Assembly: GCF_012113595.1 (NCBI RefSeq)
Contig: NZ_CP050831.1
Coordinates: forward strand, 5,208,001 to 5,272,000
Reading direction: 5' to 3'
Origin: Bacteroides faecium
GTDB lineage: Bacteria > Bacteroidota > Bacteroidia > Bacteroidales > Bacteroidaceae
DNA length: 64,000 bases
The position numbers and the translations under genes are program-made. This document shows, piece after piece, positions 1 through 9,422 of this stretch; position 1 is the first letter of the stretch; the number at the start of each line of letters is the position of its first letter. Under the pieces are notes generated by a model. That model was not told where the DNA came from, did not search any database, and worked only from the letters and a program-made list of their open reading frames with translations.

Positions 1-2
1 TT

Positions 3-698
3 GATGAAATCATTATCGGCGGTGCTCCTTTCAATGTCGAAGTGGAAGCTTTCCTTCAAAAGATAGGATTCCCCTATACCATCGCTTACGGTATGACCGA
101 ATGTGGCCCTATTATCTGCTCGAGCCGTTGGGAAACGTTGAAACTGGCTTCCTGCGGAAAGGCAACGACACGTATGGAAGTAAAGATTGATTCGCCGGAC
201 CCCAAAACCCATGCCGGAGAAATCATTTGCAGAGGAACCAATATGATGTTGGGATACTACAAAAATCCCGAAGCTACTGCACAAATCATAGATGTACACG
301 GTTGGCTGCATACGGGCGACCTCGGAACAATGGATGAAGAAGGATACGTAACCGTCCGCGGCCGTAGCAAAAATCTGCTTCTTACTTCAAGCGGACAGAA
401 TATCTATCCTGAAGAGATTGAAAGCAAATTGAACAACCTGCCGTATGTATCGGAATCAATCATCGTTCTGCAGCATGAAAAGCTGGTAGCTCTTATCTAT
501 CCTGATTTTGATGATGCTTTTGCTCATGGATTGCAGCAAGCGGATATTCAGAAAGTGATGGAACAGAACCGTATCGAACTGAATCAGCAGCTTCCAAACT
601 ATTCTCAAATAAGCAAGATTAAAATCCATTTCGAGGAATTTGAAAAGACCGCAAAGAAATCAATCAAACGCTTCATGTACCAGGAAGCGAAAGGATAA
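3..698 (+). CDS. AMP-forming long-chain acyl-CoA synthetase, C-terminal part
   Basis: The frame is open from base 3, so the gene starts before the window; 231 residues remain. They cover the end of the large lobe and the whole C-terminal lobe of an ANL-family adenylating enzyme. YGMTECGP (fragment residues 29-36) is the adenine-binding region, TGDLG (104-108) holds the ribose-binding Asp, and GRSKN (120-124) is the hinge. A lysine-rich KTAKKSIKRF near the end supplies the usual catalytic Lys. Family members activate fatty acids with ATP and CoA at the inner face of the membrane. GQNIYPEEIE (131-140) is typical of long-chain acyl-CoA ligases. A terminator follows. Substrate chain length cannot be judged. 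Confidence 0.85.
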   Translation, partial: DEIIIGGAPFNVEVEAFLQKIGFPYTIAYGMTECGPIICSSRWETLKLASCGKATTRMEVKIDSPDPKTHAGEIICRGTNMMLGYYKNPEATAQIIDVHGWLHTGDLGTMDEEGYVTVRGRSKNLLLTSSGQNIYPEEIESKLNNLPYVSESIIVLQHEKLVALIYPDFDDAFAHGLQQADIQKVMEQNRIELNQQLPNYSQISKIKIHFEEFEKTAKKSIKRFMYQEAKG

Positions 699-730
699 TC
701 CAATCGCAGAAACCGATAAGATATAAAACT

Positions 731-771
731 AAAACGGTGAACAGCCTTGCAGTACTGTCCACCGTTTTTTT
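731..771 (+). terminator. Rho-independent terminator after acyl-CoA synthetase
   Basis: AAAACGGTG pairs with CACCGTTTT around an inner ACAG/CTGT stem, and a run of seven T follows. It lies about 30 bases after the stop codon. Confidence 0.8.
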
Positions 772-807
772 CAAACCTCTTAACCAACTTTATTTATACC
801 TATTATC

Positions 808-847
808 TTCCTGACAATCTTCTTTATTTCCTAACAATCTTCTTACC
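808..847. repeat. Two-copy 20-base tandem direct repeat
   Basis: Two adjacent 20-base units share TTCCT(G/A)ACAATCTTCTT and differ only at one internal base and the last bases. They sit between the terminator and the 3' end of the GH97 gene. No function is evident. Confidence 0.5.
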
Positions 848-911
848 TCAAAAAGACTAAACCTATTGTCTCTACTATTGTTAACCTAATCTATTTTCAA
901 TTGATTCTTCG

Positions 912-2921
912 TTAAAGCGGCATGAATGAAACAGCCTGTCCACCGCCGGCAGCCATCCGTACAGTCAATACATTTTCGGAAGTCACCGTTTGCTCTGTTA
1001 TCTGATAATCCGTAGGATTCGTTTTCCAGTCCGCCTTTTCTCCATCGGCATAGATGGTGGCTTTATACTGCTTGCCCGGTTCCAGGAAGTCCAGTTTTAT
1101 TTCCAATGTACGCGGTTTCTCGTCGGTAGCTGCTCCCAGGAAATAGTTGCCTTTTGCTTTACGCACAACTGCTACGAATTCTCCCGGTTCACCTGCCAAT
1201 GCTTTCGATTCGTCACAATCAGGATTAAAATCACGGAAGAACTGGAAAGCAGGATGTCCTTCATAATGTTCTATCATGTCAGAAGCCATTTGCAAAGGAG
1301 AATACAGAATTACCCAGTTAGCTATCTGTTTTGCCAAAGTGGTATTCACACGGCTGTTTCCCTTATCTTGGTCGTTCCACTTCTGACGACGAGGAGAATC
1401 TTTTGTTTGCAAGAACAGAATGTCAAAAGTTCCCGGAGTATAATCCATCGGTCCGGACAACAGACGGGTAAACGGCAGCATCACATGATGGGAAGGCGGA
1501 TTGCCCTCGCTCCATGCGTTCCATTCCATCCCACGGGCACCCTCGCGAGTCATCATATTTGGCCATGTACGGCGAATTCCGGTATCCTTAATCGGTTCGT
1601 GTGCATCGAGCGTCATTTTGTGACGGGCAGCCGTTTCTACCACTTTCTGATAGTGGTTGACTCCATACTGTCCGTGATGTGAAAGTCCGTCCGGGAAAGC
1701 TCCTGCATAACCGGTTTTCAAAATAGAAATGCCATGGTCAGTGTACCATTGCATCGCATGGTCCATTTGACGCTCATAGTTAGGGATATTTCCACCCGTC
1801 TCATGGTGGCCGATGATTTCAATGCCTTTCTCTTTGGCATAACGGACTATCTCGTCAATATCAAAATCGGCATAAGGCTTCGTAAAGTCAAAGTTCTGCA
1901 TACCGCCCCAACTTTCCCAACCTTCGTTCCAGCCTTCAAACAGGACACCTTCTATATTATTGGCGGCTGCGAAGTCTATATATTTTTTAGCGTTGACCGT
2001 GGTGGCTCCGTGACGTTCGTCCATCTTCCAGGTTTCTACGCCGAGATGCATTCCCCACCAGACTCCGACATACTTCAACGGACGAATCCAGTCGGTAGTT
2101 TCCAGTACACAAGGATCATTCAGATTCAGAATCAATGAAGAATTGATAAGTCCGACAGCTTCGGGAGCAATCTGAATGGTACGCCAGGAAGTAGTGAAAT
2201 GGTTGCCTTTGCGCACCTTGATACCATCAGGCCACGGGGTAAGCTCCGCTTTCAATGTATAGTTACCTGCCTGCTTCAGAGTCATTTCGGAGAAGTCATA
2301 CAAAGCCGCTTCATGGATACTTCCATACACACCGTCTGCCGTTTTGAAGGTAAAGGGAGTATTTGCCGTTTCGACTTCGGAGATAGGTTGCTGTTTATAT
2401 AGTAACTCGTAAGTTTCCGCACTGGCAGGAATCGACCATGAAGTACCATCCTGACGGAAACGGAACGTAGTCAGTTCATCAGTTATCATCAATGAATCTA
2501 CTGTGGGGACGTTGTATTCATAGCGGAATCCTACCCCGTCATCGAATACACGGAAATGAAGGGTCAGTTCCACCTGGCTTCCGTTAATCAGGTTGACTGC
2601 CATTTCATTATAATGGTTCCGGTTCGTCTTATTCTCTCCCCAGGGCTGTGTCCAAGTCTCGTCCTTGCTGTCGAAAGTTGTACTTTTTATTTGGAAACCG
2701 TCTGCCAAGGCAACTCCGTTACCTTCCGTGAAGCCCATCATCGAATTTTCAATGAATAATGAATCACCTACTGAAACGTTATAGAGTGGTCTGCCGTTTT
2801 CATCTACTGTAAAAGACATTTTAATATGACCATCCGGTGATTTGACTTCTGTTTTCGGACTGCTACACGCGTAACATCCCAGCACACACAGAAAAGCTCC
2901 GACTAAATGATTTATTTTCAT
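912..2921 (-). CDS. Glycoside hydrolase family 97, inverting SusB-like subtype
   Basis: A 669-residue exported protein with a lipobox-like VLGC at residues 13-16. An N-terminal beta-sandwich is followed by a (beta/alpha)8 barrel from about residue 280 and a C-terminal beta domain. Three carboxylates characteristic of inverting GH97 enzymes are in place: E374 in HHET, E442 in DAHEP and E466 in GMEWN. Their spacing (68 and 24) nearly equals the spacing I recall for SusB. The KTGYAG segment (402-407) has Gly where retaining GH97 alpha-galactosidases carry an Asp nucleophile. An alpha-glucosidase acting on alpha-linked glucans at the cell surface or periplasm is therefore the best guess. No SusC/SusD pair or sulfatase is next to it, so its substrate locus is unknown. 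Confidence 0.88.
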   Translation of the reverse strand: MKINHLVGAFLCVLGCYACSSPKTEVKSPDGHIKMSFTVDENGRPLYNVSVGDSLFIENSMMGFTEGNGVALADGFQIKSTTFDSKDETWTQPWGENKTNRNHYNEMAVNLINGSQVELTLHFRVFDDGVGFRYEYNVPTVDSLMITDELTTFRFRQDGTSWSIPASAETYELLYKQQPISEVETANTPFTFKTADGVYGSIHEAALYDFSEMTLKQAGNYTLKAELTPWPDGIKVRKGNHFTTSWRTIQIAPEAVGLINSSLILNLNDPCVLETTDWIRPLKYVGVWWGMHLGVETWKMDERHGATTVNAKKYIDFAAANNIEGVLFEGWNEGWESWGGMQNFDFTKPYADFDIDEIVRYAKEKGIEIIGHHETGGNIPNYERQMDHAMQWYTDHGISILKTGYAGAFPDGLSHHGQYGVNHYQKVVETAARHKMTLDAHEPIKDTGIRRTWPNMMTREGARGMEWNAWSEGNPPSHHVMLPFTRLLSGPMDYTPGTFDILFLQTKDSPRRQKWNDQDKGNSRVNTTLAKQIANWVILYSPLQMASDMIEHYEGHPAFQFFRDFNPDCDESKALAGEPGEFVAVVRKAKGNYFLGAATDEKPRTLEIKLDFLEPGKQYKATIYADGEKADWKTNPTDYQITEQTVTSENVLTVRMAAGGGQAVSFMPL

Positions 2922-3011
2922 AGCATATCTACTGTTTATATATAATACAATTCAGAAATAAGAAACACTTAAATGTAGGGCGGATTTCTTTCGCCAAATG
3001 CAAAGAAAAAG

Positions 3012-3019
3012 TATCTTTG
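3012..3019 (+). promoter_or_regulatory. Bacteroides -7 promoter box for the response regulator
   Basis: TATCTTTG matches the TAnnTTTG consensus exactly and lies 18 bases before the ATG at 3038, giving a very short leader. No clear TTTG -33 box is seen. Confidence 0.55.
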
Positions 3020-3037
3020 CACGCAAACAGTACGATT

Positions 3038-3712
3038 ATGGCAAAGATACTATTGGTTGAAGATGAAATAAATATCGCCTCTTTTATTGAACGGGGACTG
3101 AAAGAATTCGGACATACGGTAAGCGTCTGTCATGACGGCAACACCGGTTGGAAAATCCTTCAGGAAGAGCCTTTCGACCTTTTAATACTGGACATCATCA
3201 TGCCGAAGATAAACGGGCTGGAACTCTGCCGTCTCTATCGTCAGATGTTCGGTTATCAGACTCCCGTTATCATGCTGACAGCCTTGGGCACAACGGAAGA
3301 TATTGTCAAAGGACTGGATGCGGGAGCGGACGATTACCTTGTCAAACCTTTCAGTTTTCAGGAACTGGAAGCGCGTATCAAGGCATTGCTTCGACGCAGC
3401 AAGGAAGTTGCCGCCAACCAACTGGTTTGTGATAATCTGATATTGGATTACAATACCCGGAAGGCCAGAAGAGGTGATATAGACATCGAACTCACCGTCA
3501 AGGAATATCGTCTGCTCGAATATTTTATGACTCATCAGGGGGTAGCCCTCTCACGTATCACCTTGCTCAAAGATGTATGGGACAAGAACTTCGACACGAA
3601 TACCAATATCGTGGATGTTTACGTCAATTATCTCCGGGTAAAGATAGACCGTGACTTCGATAAGAAACTGATTCACACGGTTGTAGGATTAGGATATATC
3701 ATGAATACTTAA
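3038..3712 (+). CDS. OmpR-family response regulator
   Basis: 224 residues starting at ATG 3038; an upstream in-frame TTG overlaps the promoter box and was not chosen. The receiver domain (1-118) has the acidic pocket E8/D9, phospho-acceptor D52 in LLILDIIMP, T81 and K103. A winged-helix DNA-binding domain fills 125-224 and ends VVGLGYIMNT. The histidine kinase follows 23 bases later, so the two form one operon. They converge on the czcCBA-type operon (5163-10697), which makes metal-responsive control of that operon likely, though not proven. Confidence 0.92.
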   Translation: MAKILLVEDEINIASFIERGLKEFGHTVSVCHDGNTGWKILQEEPFDLLILDIIMPKINGLELCRLYRQMFGYQTPVIMLTALGTTEDIVKGLDAGADDYLVKPFSFQELEARIKALLRRSKEVAANQLVCDNLILDYNTRKARRGDIDIELTVKEYRLLEYFMTHQGVALSRITLLKDVWDKNFDTNTNIVDVYVNYLRVKIDRDFDKKLIHTVVGLGYIMNT

Positions 3713-3735
3713 ATGCGTCACCAATCGGCAGGAAT

Positions 3736-5067
3736 ATGAAAGTAGGTTCTAAAATAGCTCTTTTCTATACATTAGTCAGCGTGCTGACCACTGTTATCAT
3801 CATTGCTGTATTTTATATTTTCAGCACGCAGTATATTAACAAGCTCTATGCTTCCTACCTTCGTGAAAAAGCCTACCTGACCGCACAGAAACATTGGGAG
3901 AAAGACGAAGTGGACGAACAGAGTTATCAGATTATCCAACGCAAATATGACGAACTTCTACCCGAAGCCCATGAGATTCTTTTGAATATGGATAGTCTTT
4001 CCGAAGTACGTGACACACTGAATAAATATCTCACCCAACAGCAACAGACACTTCTTATAGCAGGCAAAGACAGCATCCCTTTCTCCTTCAAATATAAAGA
4101 CCAACTGGGCGCAGCCCTCTATTATCCCGACAATGAAGGCAATTTCATCGTTCTCGTCATGTCCCGCAATGCTTACGGAACGGAGATTCAGGAACATCTG
4201 TTGCTGCTTTCCATATTCCTGGTGCTATTCAGTTCTATCCTAATCTACTTTATAGGAAAAATCTATTCGGGACGTATCCTTGTTCCCCTTCAGCATATAT
4301 TGAAGGAGCTGAAAAAGATACGTGCCAACAGCCTCAACCGGCGATTGAAGAAGACAGGCAATAATGACGAACTGGAAGAAATCATAGTCACCCTGAACAG
4401 TATGCTCGACCGCCTGGACAGTGCTTTCAAAGCAGAGAAATCCTTTGTCAGCCATGCGTCACACGAGCTGAACAACCCAATAACCGCCATTCAGGGAGAA
4501 TGTGAAATCAGCCTGCTCAAAGAAAGAAGTACCGGAGAATACGTGGAAGCCCTGCAACGGATTTCATCGGAAAGCAAACGGCTTTCCAATCTGATACGCC
4601 ATCTTCTTTTCCTCTCCCGGCAGGACGAAGAACTGCTGAAGAATAATATGGAAGAAACCTCTCTGCAGGATATGCTGACTGACTTGACAACCGGCAATGA
4701 CAGAATCCGGTTTCACATTCAAGAGCCCGGCACACAAGCCACTGTACAGGCAAATCCCTATCTGCTGAAAATAGCATTGAAGAATATCATAGATAATGCC
4801 TGCAAGTATTCTGAAAAGGAAGTGGATATCACCCTTTCCCGTACCAACCAGCAAACCGTGGTTGAAATAGAAGACCGGGGAATCGGTATTCCGCAGGAAG
4901 AAATAGAGCATATCTTCCAGTCCTTCTACCGGGGCAGCAACACGCATGACTATGCAGGACAAGGAATCGGACTCAGCCTGACAATGAAGATTATATCCGC
5001 ATACAACGGAAAACTGGAAATATCTTCCGAAATAGAAAAAGGGACAAAAGTACGGGTGATTTTCTAA
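3736..5067 (+). CDS. Sensor histidine kinase, HAMP type
   Basis: 443 residues in the inner membrane. Transmembrane segments lie at about 9-30 and 153-174 and flank a periplasmic sensor region of about 120 residues. A HAMP linker (175-230) leads to a HisKA domain with the phospho-accepting His at 243 in SHASHELNNP. The HATPase domain has an N-box (N350, N354), DRGIGIP (380-386) and GQGIGLSL (409-416). It should phosphorylate D52 of the preceding regulator. The layout fits CusS/CzcS-like metal sensors and the adjacent efflux genes support that, but no ligand residues are obvious in the sensor region. Confidence 0.9.
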   Translation: MKVGSKIALFYTLVSVLTTVIIIAVFYIFSTQYINKLYASYLREKAYLTAQKHWEKDEVDEQSYQIIQRKYDELLPEAHEILLNMDSLSEVRDTLNKYLTQQQQTLLIAGKDSIPFSFKYKDQLGAALYYPDNEGNFIVLVMSRNAYGTEIQEHLLLLSIFLVLFSSILIYFIGKIYSGRILVPLQHILKELKKIRANSLNRRLKKTGNNDELEEIIVTLNSMLDRLDSAFKAEKSFVSHASHELNNPITAIQGECEISLLKERSTGEYVEALQRISSESKRLSNLIRHLLFLSRQDEELLKNNMEETSLQDMLTDLTTGNDRIRFHIQEPGTQATVQANPYLLKIALKNIIDNACKYSEKEVDITLSRTNQQTVVEIEDRGIGIPQEEIEHIFQSFYRGSNTHDYAGQGIGLSLTMKIISAYNGKLEISSEIEKGTKVRVIF

Positions 5068-5162
5068 TTCACCCGCTTTTTATCCCTTTCTCACTTCTAC
5101 CTACTGAAAACATACAATTTAATCTATGAGAGTTTTTTTCATAGAATAGATAATGAAATTAT

Positions 5163-8100
5163 TTATATACGTCTTTGCAATAACTTACCGTTTTTATCAT
5201 ACAGCATCCGTTCATAGACCACTTCCACTATAAGAGGGAAAATAAACAAGGCAAAGAAAGTGGCTCCTATCAGTCCGCCGATGATAACAATCGCCAGTGG
5301 ACGCTGTGACTCCGAACCGATACCATGGCTCATGGCGGCAGGCATCAAACCGATAGCTGCCATCGCCGCTGTCATTATCACGGGACGAATACGTGAACGG
5401 ACTCCTTCTTTCGTCGCTTCCTGCAACGGAGAGCCCAGCTTCAGATTCGCTTTTATATCGGATATCATAATCACACCATTCTGAATACAGATGCCAAACA
5501 GGGCTATGAAGCCGATACCTGCCGAAATGGAGAAGTTGAACCGTGTGAGCAGAAGAGCTACAATCCCCCCGACAGCCGCAAACGGCACATTCAGCAATAC
5601 CAGCCCGGCATCCCTCGCATTAGAGAAAAGGACAAACAGAATGATAAAGATAATAGCAATACTGACAGGCACTACTTGCGCCAAGCGCTTCGTAGCCCGT
5701 TGCTGATTCTCAAAGTCACCCGTCCATTTCAAAGAATATCCCGCAGGTAAATGTACAGACGCATTCACCTTTTTCTGTGCTTCCGCAACTGCTGTACCCA
5801 TATCGCGTCCCCGCACAGAGAACTTAACGGCACAGAAACGTGCATGATTATCACGAAAAATCAATAACGGTCCCGTGATGGTCGTGATATCCGCCAGTTC
5901 CTTGATAGGTACCATCGTTCCATCCATTGCCGGAACCAGTATCTTGCCTATCTCCTCTTCATTCTGACGGAACTGTTCGCTATATCTCACCATGATATTG
6001 AATTTCCGCTCATCTTCATAGAGTAGTGAGGCCGATTTACCGCCGATAGCCATTTCGATAATCGACTGTACATCTTCTTTGGCTACTCCGTAGCGTGCCA
6101 ACTGCTGTTCGTTCAATTCGATACGAAGCTCTGGCTGACCGATATTCCGGATTACTCCCAAGTCTTCAATTCCCTGCACCGTAGCGAGAATCTTCTCAAT
6201 CTGAACCGCATACTTTTCCGACTCGTATAAATCCTTACCGAAGACTTTCACGGCAATAGAGCCTTTCACGCCCGAAGCCGCTTCTTCCACATTATCCGTA
6301 ATCGGCTGCGAGAAGTTAAAGTCAATGCCGGGATAGATGGACAAATCATCCTGCATCTTGTCAATCAGTTGCATCTTGGTCAGTTTGCTGTCCCACTCCT
6401 TTTCGGGATAGATATCGACATGAAATTCTATATTATAGAATCCGGTAGCATCCGTGCCGTCATTCGGTCGTCCGGTCTGCGACAATACTTGCCGCACTTC
6501 GGGGAATGTCAATAGCTTTCTTCTCATTTTATTGGCAAGCGTCACTGATTCATCCAAAGAGATACTTTGCGGTAAAGTGGCGCGGATATAGATAGAACCT
6601 TCATTCAACTGCGGAAGGAATTCCGTCCCCAGAAAAGAGAAGAGCCACAAGCCGACGCCCGCTACCACCGTAGCCAGTCCGATAGTCAGCTTTCTATGCG
6701 CATAGAACGTATCAAAGAGAGCCGAACATCTAGTATTGATAAAGTGGACAAAGAAATTCTTCTTTTCACGGACGTTTTTCTTCAATAGCATGGAAGACAT
6801 GACCGGCACTAAGGTAAGCGTAAATATCAGTGCCCCCAAGAGTGCAAAACCCAGTGTATATGCCAAGGGGGAGAACATCTTCCCTTCCACTTTCTGGAAA
6901 GAGAAAATAGGAATCAGTGCCGTGATAATAATCAATTTGGAGAAGAATACCGCTTTCGCCTTATCCTTTGCCGTGTGACGGATAAGTCCCATTTTCGACA
7001 TGACGTTGAAAGCAGGCATTCCCACTTGCCGGGCTTTCTTGTCCAGGGCGACAAATACTCCTTCTACCATCACCACCGCCCCGTCAATAATGATACCGAA
7101 GTCGATGGCTCCCATAGAAAGCAGATTGGCGGACATTCCCATTGCGCGTAAACAGATGAATGCGAATAACAGTGCCAATGGGATGACAACAGCAACAATC
7201 ACAGTGGTCCGCCAATCTGCCATGAAAATTAAAACAATAAAGGTAACCAACAATATTCCTTCAATCAGGTTATGCGTCACCGTCTTGACAGCCAGGTTCA
7301 CCAAGTCCTCACGGTCATAGAACGAGACTATTTGCACATCTTTCGGAAGCACATTCTGATTCAAATCTTCTATCTTGTCTTTCAAGCTGGCGATTACCTC
7401 GCCCGGATTCTCCCCTTTCCGCATCACTACGATACCTTGAACTACATCGTCCTCATCCATCCGCCCTACCTGTCCGAGACGGGGCAGACATGATTCGTGT
7501 ACCTCGGCAAGGTTCTTTACCAAAATCGGAGTACCATTGATATTCTTTACTACGATATTCCGCAGTTCGTCCAGGTCGTTAATCAGACCGATACCACGGA
7601 CGACATAAGCCTGTGAGCTTTTAGTAATCACATCTCCCCCTACATTGATATTACTTTTGGCTATCGCGTCATAAAGTTCGAGGGAAGTAATGCCGTAATT
7701 AATCAACTGGTGAGGATTCACACTCACCTCAAAAGTTTTCACTTCACCACCGAAACTCACAATATCCGCCACACCGGACACCGAACGGAGATTACGCTCG
7801 ATTACCCAATCCTGAATGGTCTTCAAATCCCGCACACTGCGTTTGTCACTACGCAGCGTATAGCGGAAAATCTCTCCGGTAGGGCCATACAAAGGCTGGA
7901 CTTCCGGTGTCACCCCATCGGGCAAATCGGCATCATTCAGCAAATTATACACTTGCTGACGGGCTGTAAAATCATCCACACGGTCTTCGAACATCACATT
8001 AATAACGGAAAGTCCGAAAAGTGTAGTCGAGCGGATATCCGTTTTCTTCTGAACCGGGTTCATGGCTATCTCGATAGGAATCGTGATAAATTTCTCCACT

Positions 8101-8288
8101 TCTTCCGCGCTGCGTCCCGCCCATTGCGTGATAATCGTCACTTTCGTATTTGTCACATCCGGGAAAGCATCTATCGGAGTGTGCTTGAAAGAAACAGCTC
8201 CGGCTATAATGGCAATCGCCGTGCAGAAGAAGATAAAGAACTTATTCTTCAGCGAGAAAGCCACTATATTATCTATGAATTTATGCAT
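5163..8288 (-). CDS. czcA: Heavy-metal RND efflux pump, CzcA/CusA family
   Basis: 1041 residues, full length for an HME-RND inner-membrane pump with 12 transmembrane segments and two large periplasmic loops. Transmembrane segment 4 reads DFGIIIDGAVVMVEG (396-410). D396, D402 and E409 match the proton-relay acids of divalent-cation (Zn/Co/Cd/Ni) pumps rather than the CusA-type motif for Cu/Ag. It is the last gene of a czcC-czcB-czcA operon, 17 bases after czcB, and exports metal ions from periplasm or cytoplasm through the tripartite complex. The metal is inferred from the motif alone. Confidence 0.9.
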   Translation of the reverse strand: MHKFIDNIVAFSLKNKFFIFFCTAIAIIAGAVSFKHTPIDAFPDVTNTKVTIITQWAGRSAEEVEKFITIPIEIAMNPVQKKTDIRSTTLFGLSVINVMFEDRVDDFTARQQVYNLLNDADLPDGVTPEVQPLYGPTGEIFRYTLRSDKRSVRDLKTIQDWVIERNLRSVSGVADIVSFGGEVKTFEVSVNPHQLINYGITSLELYDAIAKSNINVGGDVITKSSQAYVVRGIGLINDLDELRNIVVKNINGTPILVKNLAEVHESCLPRLGQVGRMDEDDVVQGIVVMRKGENPGEVIASLKDKIEDLNQNVLPKDVQIVSFYDREDLVNLAVKTVTHNLIEGILLVTFIVLIFMADWRTTVIVAVVIPLALLFAFICLRAMGMSANLLSMGAIDFGIIIDGAVVMVEGVFVALDKKARQVGMPAFNVMSKMGLIRHTAKDKAKAVFFSKLIIITALIPIFSFQKVEGKMFSPLAYTLGFALLGALIFTLTLVPVMSSMLLKKNVREKKNFFVHFINTRCSALFDTFYAHRKLTIGLATVVAGVGLWLFSFLGTEFLPQLNEGSIYIRATLPQSISLDESVTLANKMRRKLLTFPEVRQVLSQTGRPNDGTDATGFYNIEFHVDIYPEKEWDSKLTKMQLIDKMQDDLSIYPGIDFNFSQPITDNVEEAASGVKGSIAVKVFGKDLYESEKYAVQIEKILATVQGIEDLGVIRNIGQPELRIELNEQQLARYGVAKEDVQSIIEMAIGGKSASLLYEDERKFNIMVRYSEQFRQNEEEIGKILVPAMDGTMVPIKELADITTITGPLLIFRDNHARFCAVKFSVRGRDMGTAVAEAQKKVNASVHLPAGYSLKWTGDFENQQRATKRLAQVVPVSIAIIFIILFVLFSNARDAGLVLLNVPFAAVGGIVALLLTRFNFSISAGIGFIALFGICIQNGVIMISDIKANLKLGSPLQEATKEGVRSRIRPVIMTAAMAAIGLMPAAMSHGIGSESQRPLAIVIIGGLIGATFFALFIFPLIVEVVYERMLYDKNGKLLQRRI

Positions 8289-8305
8289 AACTCTATTCTC
8301 TGTTT

Positions 8306-9400
8306 TTAATCTGCATTCAAAGCATTATACACTAACAATACATTATTATTCAACACTCTGTCTCCTTCGGAAAGTCCGGAACGGATATAACATTCTTTGC
8401 TCAACTGCTTGTATACATCCACCTCTTTCACTTGCAGCCGCTGGTCCGGTTCCACTACGACCACATAGTTCCTGCCCCCTTCAAATACCAGCGCATGAGA
8501 ATCAATGCGGGGCATCGAGGTTCCGTCCGCCCGGCATTTTACGCTTACGTTCGTAAACATTCCCGGCTTCAGCAAATAATCCTCATTCTTGAGTTTGATA
8601 CGGATGTTCATCGTTTTGCTTTCATTATTCAAGAGATGATATACCTTGTCAATCGTTCCGGCAAACGTTTTGTCGGGATAGGCCAGTGTAGAGATACGTA
8701 CCGAAGCCCCTTCGGACACTTTGCTGATGTCACTTTCATATACATCCGCCATCACCCATACATCGGAAAGTCCCGAAATCGTAAACAGTTCTTCGCTCTG
8801 GTCGGGGCGCAACTGCATATCCCTGCTGATTTGCTTCTCCACGATAAAGCCCGATACAGGCGACTTCAACTGATAATAGGCATTTCCCGAGAAATTATAA
8901 ATGGAGAACACTTCCTTTATCCTTCTCTCTTCCGCTTCGGCGCTTGCCAATTCCTGTTTTGCCTGAAGTATATCCTTATCCGAAGCCATCCCGGACAAAT
9001 ACATATCCTGTGTAGCATCCATGTTTCTGCGGGCTAACAGTAATTGCTGTTCCGCATCTTTCAGTTGCTTTTCATACTCCGCCACTTCCCCACTGCGGAT
9101 GACTGCCAGCACTTCTCCCTTACGGACGAAGTCCCCGATTTCAGCTTTCAGCTCCGTCACCGTACCGCCAAACATCGGATATACATGCGCCACTTGATTT
9201 TCGTTAAAAGTCACCCGTCCGTTCAGTGTCAGTTCGTCTATCACTTCCTGGACGTGAACCGTATCGACGGATACGACTTTCAGCAAGCTGTCCGTCAGAC
9301 ATAAGGCAGCCGGGGCAACATTCGGTTGTTCGCCTTTGCCGGAGCATGCTCCCAATAAAGTAGTAAGCAATATGCAAGGAAGGAATTTATTCCAGTTCAT
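8306..9400 (-). CDS. czcB: Efflux periplasmic adaptor (CzcB/CusB-type membrane fusion protein)
   Basis: 364 residues. The signal peptide ends in lipobox LGAC (16-19), so it is a lipoprotein anchored in the periplasm. A beta-barrel/lipoyl region begins near residue 70 (VYPMFGGTVTELKAEIGDFV), followed by an alpha-helical hairpin (about 112-160, EKQLKDAEQQLLLARRN) and a second lipoyl half (SPVSGFIVEKQIS). It bridges the RND pump and outer-membrane channel encoded beside it. No N- or C-terminal His- or Met-rich metal-binding extension is visible, unlike some CusB or CzcB proteins. Confidence 0.88.
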   Translation of the reverse strand: MNWNKFLPCILLTTLLGACSGKGEQPNVAPAALCLTDSLLKVVSVDTVHVQEVIDELTLNGRVTFNENQVAHVYPMFGGTVTELKAEIGDFVRKGEVLAVIRSGEVAEYEKQLKDAEQQLLLARRNMDATQDMYLSGMASDKDILQAKQELASAEAEERRIKEVFSIYNFSGNAYYQLKSPVSGFIVEKQISRDMQLRPDQSEELFTISGLSDVWVMADVYESDISKVSEGASVRISTLAYPDKTFAGTIDKVYHLLNNESKTMNIRIKLKNEDYLLKPGMFTNVSVKCRADGTSMPRIDSHALVFEGGRNYVVVVEPDQRLQVKEVDVYKQLSKECYIRSGLSEGDRVLNNNVLLVYNALNAD

Positions 9401-9422
9401 AGTCTTTGATAATTTATAGATA

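Noticed and set aside
5123..5146. Small hairpin between the kinase and czcA genes
   Set aside because: Only a 7-base A/T-rich stem with the T-run in the loop; not a convincing terminator.
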